A stretch of 7,088 bases of DNA from Candidatus Kapaibacterium sp. Its GTDB lineage: Bacteria > Bacteroidota > Ignavibacteria > Kapaibacteriales > HRBIN21. Position 1 is the stretch's first letter. Every line of letters starts with the position of its first letter. The notes below the pieces were generated by a model. The model worked only from the letters and a program-made list of their open reading frames with translations. It was not told the DNA's origin and made no database searches. The translations under genes were made by a program, and so were the position numbers. The stretch is taken from positions 1-7,088 of the forward strand of contig JANWXA010000101.1 of NCBI GenBank assembly GCA_025055465.1, in the 5' to 3' direction. Positions 4,774 to 7,088 of the stretch are shown piece by piece.

Positions 4774-6096
4774 ATGATTGCTCGCTATAGCCGACCGGAA
4801 ATGGCAGCCGTGTGGGCGGAGGAAGCCAAGCTTCGCCTCTGGCTTCAAATAGAGCTCTTAGTGTGTGAAGCATTGGCTCGCTTGGGCTGGATTCCCGCTG
4901 AGGTCCCCGAGACCATTCAGCAGAAGGTTCAGCTCCGCCCCGAACGCATTGCTGAGTTAGAACAAACGCTCCGGCATGATGTGATAGCATTTCTGAGTAG
5001 TCTGGCGGAACAGTTGGGGCCAGAGGGACGCTATGTCCACTTTGGGCTTACCTCCAGCGATGTGGTGGACACGGCGCTGGCGGTGCAGTTGAAACAGGCG
5101 GGGGAAATCTTGCTACGTGACCTGGCTCAGTTCGAGGAAGTGCTTCGGAGTCGAGCTCAGCAATTTCGTTACACGCCCTGTGTCGGGCGTACCCACGGGG
5201 TTCATGCTGAGCCAATGACTTTTGGGCTTAAGTTCTTGAGCTGGCTCCAGGAGTGTCGGCGCAATCAGGAGCGATTACGCATAGCGGTTGAATCCATTAG
5301 CTATGGGAAGCTCAGCGGGACCATTGGCACGTATACGCAGTTGCCCCCAGAGGTGGAAGCTTATGTATGTGAACGCTTAGGGTTACGTCCAGAACCGGTT
5401 GCTACGCAGGTGGTGCCTCGCGATCGCCATGCGCATTTTCTCACAGTGTTGGCGTTGATTGCTGGGATGTGCGAGCGGATTGCTGTGGAGGTCCGCCATT
5501 TGCAGCGGACTGAGGTGCGAGAAGCTGAGGAAGCCTTTGCCACGGGGCAGCGGGGTAGTTCTGCTATGCCGCATAAGCGGAACCCGATCCATGCAGAGCG
5601 CATCTGTGGGCTGGCCCGTTTGGTGCGCTCCAATGCCCTTGTAGCCTTAGAAAATATTGCTCTCTGGCATGAACGGGATATTTCCCACAGCAGCGCCGAG
5701 CGTGTGCTGCTACCCGATACCACCATTGTGCTGGATTATATAGTGGGCTTAGCTGTAGAGCTGCTGGAGTCCTTGCAGGTATATCCGGAGCGGATGGCCT
5801 ACAACTTAGAGCTAACGCATGGGCTTATCTACTCACAGTCAGTTCTGCTGGCGCTGGTTCAGCGCGGGATGAGCCGGGAAACGGCGTATGCTGCAGTACA
5901 GCAGGCAGCAATGAAGACATGGCACACGGCACGCCATTTCCGGGAAACGCTCTGGGAGCAGCCAGAAGTGCAAGCCTGCTTGCAGACTCCGGAAGTACTG
6001 GACGAACTGTTCGCGCTGGCGCCATTACTGCGCAACATTGACCATCTCTTTGAGCGGTGCGGGCTATCGGCTCCGGCCGAGGTGCCAGAGCCATGA
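4774..6096 (+). CDS. purB: Adenylosuccinate lyase (PurB)
   Basis: PurB removes fumarate twice in purine synthesis: from SAICAR to give AICAR, and from adenylosuccinate to give AMP. The protein has 440 residues, normal for the Bacillus-type enzyme. I chose ATG 4774 because the N-terminus MIARYSRPEM then matches the family start, and the catalytic histidines fall at H68, H89 and H141, the numbering known for B. subtilis PurB. An upstream in-frame ATG-less extension to 4726 is not needed. Other landmarks are HFGLTSSDVVDTA (89-101), GRTHGVHAEP (138-147) and the fumarate-lyase signature GSSAMPHKRNP (261-271), whose Ser on the mobile loop (S262/S263) is the catalytic acid/base. No Shine-Dalgarno sequence is visible. 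The stop overlaps the glycosyltransferase start by ATGA, so the two are probably co-translated, although no functional link is evident. The enzyme should be active. Confidence 0.95.
   Translation: MIARYSRPEMAAVWAEEAKLRLWLQIELLVCEALARLGWIPAEVPETIQQKVQLRPERIAELEQTLRHDVIAFLSSLAEQLGPEGRYVHFGLTSSDVVDTALAVQLKQAGEILLRDLAQFEEVLRSRAQQFRYTPCVGRTHGVHAEPMTFGLKFLSWLQECRRNQERLRIAVESISYGKLSGTIGTYTQLPPEVEAYVCERLGLRPEPVATQVVPRDRHAHFLTVLALIAGMCERIAVEVRHLQRTEVREAEEAFATGQRGSSAMPHKRNPIHAERICGLARLVRSNALVALENIALWHERDISHSSAERVLLPDTTIVLDYIVGLAVELLESLQVYPERMAYNLELTHGLIYSQSVLLALVQRGMSRETAYAAVQQAAMKTWHTARHFRETLWEQPEVQACLQTPEVLDELFALAPLLRNIDHLFERCGLSAPAEVPEP
6079..6084 (+). promoter_or_regulatory. Ribosome binding site of the glycosyltransferase, inside purB
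   Basis: GAGGTG lies 8 nt before the ATG at 6093, within the last codons of purB. It supports that start and allows independent as well as coupled initiation. Confidence 0.55.
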
Positions 6097-7088
6097 GCTG
6101 GGTTGGATGGCTCTGCCTCCTGAGCATTCTCGCATACGCTCTGCGGGGCAGCTTTTTTCTCATCGGAGCATGGCGGGCACGCCGACAGTATCGTAAACTC
6201 AACTTAGCACCTGCTCAGCCACCAAGCGTTTCGATTGTCATTCCGGCACGCAATGAAGAGCGTGTCATCGCCCGATGTGTAGAGTCAGTCATGGCATGTC
6301 AGTATTCCAATTTTGAGGTCATAGTAGTCAACGACCGCTCAACCGATGGTACGGCGGCGGTTTTACGAGAGCTGCAGGACCGTTACGGGGAGCGCTTGCG
6401 GATTGTCCACCGGTGGGAGGAGCCCAGCGAGCGGAACTTACAGGGTAAAGCGGGCGCCCTTCACCTTGGAATCGAGCAGGCTCAAGGTGAAGTCCTGCTA
6501 TTTACGGACGCTGATTGCTTGGTTCCTCCAACGTGGATTCGAGCTATGGTGACCCCCTTTTCCCAGCCACGCGTGGGGTTTGTGGCCGGCTTCGTATTGG
6601 TGGAGGGGCAACATTTCTTTGCGCGACTTCAATCAGCAGAATGGCTTATGCTAAGCACGGCAGCCAGTGCGGGTATAGGGTGGGGGCAGGCATTGGGTTG
6701 TTTCGGGAACAATGTAGCAGTGCGGGCACGAGCGTATTGGGACACGGGGGGTTACGCTCATATTCCCTTTTCCGTCACAGAGGATCTGACATTGCAACAG
6801 GCGGTTCGCCGCTGCGGCTGGCAAATGCAGCACGTTTGTACTTCTGAGGGGGTCGTCGTAACAATGCCGGTGCGAACACTTGGGGACCATCTCCGACAGC
6901 GCCGACGTTGGGGGCGCGGGGGCCTCCTATTGGGCGGATGGGCAATTGCCTTCGTCACGACCACGGCGTTGTTCTGGGGAGCTCTCCTTTCGGCGGCCCT
7001 TGCAGGGGAGTGGCTCTGGGCGGTGGGGGTGGGGGTTGTGCGCTTTGTGGCGGACCTTGCTCTCGGTATGTTCCCGGCGTATATCCTT
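6093..7088 (+). CDS. Membrane-bound family 2 glycosyltransferase, C-terminus beyond the window
   Basis: The frame is open from ATG 6093 to the last base (332 codons), so the protein is incomplete at its C-terminus. An N-terminal membrane helix (about 5-26) and a basic stretch precede a GT-A domain: VSIVIPARNEE (46-56), VIVVNDRSTDGT (77-87) for nucleotide-sugar binding, FTDAD (137-141) as the metal-binding DxD, GCFGNN (202-207), VTED (228-231) carrying the acceptor-activating Asp, and QRRRW (269-273), the QxxRW motif of processive or polyprenol/cellulose-synthase-like GT2 enzymes. At least two hydrophobic segments follow (about 278-304 and 309-332). Such enzymes transfer sugars from nucleotide donors at the cytoplasmic face, to a lipid or a growing polysaccharide. 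The donor and acceptor cannot be told from sequence. Carotenoid glycosyltransferases of Chlorobi have a similar architecture and are one alternative. Confidence 0.9.
   Translation, partial: MSWVGWLCLLSILAYALRGSFFLIGAWRARRQYRKLNLAPAQPPSVSIVIPARNEERVIARCVESVMACQYSNFEVIVVNDRSTDGTAAVLRELQDRYGERLRIVHRWEEPSERNLQGKAGALHLGIEQAQGEVLLFTDADCLVPPTWIRAMVTPFSQPRVGFVAGFVLVEGQHFFARLQSAEWLMLSTAASAGIGWGQALGCFGNNVAVRARAYWDTGGYAHIPFSVTEDLTLQQAVRRCGWQMQHVCTSEGVVVTMPVRTLGDHLRQRRRWGRGGLLLGGWAIAFVTTTALFWGALLSAALAGEWLWAVGVGVVRFVADLALGMFPAYIL

Overview
The window looks like chromosomal housekeeping and envelope DNA from a moderately GC-rich Gram-negative bacterium. All recognisable genes lie on the + strand. The outer-membrane barrel at the left edge, the two SPase II lipoproteins, the RlpA-type protein and two TATTTTTG boxes resembling the Bacteroidota -7 element (TAnnTTTG) suggest the Bacteroidota/Chlorobi side of the FCB group, for example an Ignavibacteria- or Kapabacteria-like lineage. 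That placement is an inference from family resemblance, held at about even confidence.

Layout. Bases 1-654 are the C-terminal 217 codons of a small outer-membrane beta-barrel protein. Bases 655-1522 (868 nt) hold no gene I can defend. The left part stays open in the barrel's own frame apart from two stops, and the right part (about 1201-1386) is unusually dense in short stem-loops and may be a structured RNA or leader. Next come an RlpA-like double-psi-barrel protein (1523-2272), dapA (2341-3243), two tandem paralogous lipoproteins (3240-3827 and 3824-4321), a two-helix membrane protein related to the K+ channel pore module but with an altered filter (4328-4708), purB (4774-6096), and an unfinished GT2 glycosyltransferase open to the right edge (6093-7088).

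The genes fall into at least two tightly packed transcription units. The first is dapA-lipoprotein-lipoprotein-pore protein, with two 4-nt ATGA overlaps and a 6-nt gap. The second is purB-glycosyltransferase, with another ATGA overlap. Each unit is preceded by a hairpin followed by the identical octamer TATTTTTG, ending 33-37 nt before the start codon. The cell envelope is a recurring theme: RlpA acts on peptidoglycan, DapA feeds diaminopimelate to it, and the lipoproteins, barrel and membrane glycosyltransferase are envelope proteins. purB is ordinary purine metabolism.

I see no mobile element, CRISPR array, tRNA, rRNA or recognisable defence system. The least explained parts are the 655-1522 gap, the lipoprotein pair and the pore-like protein.
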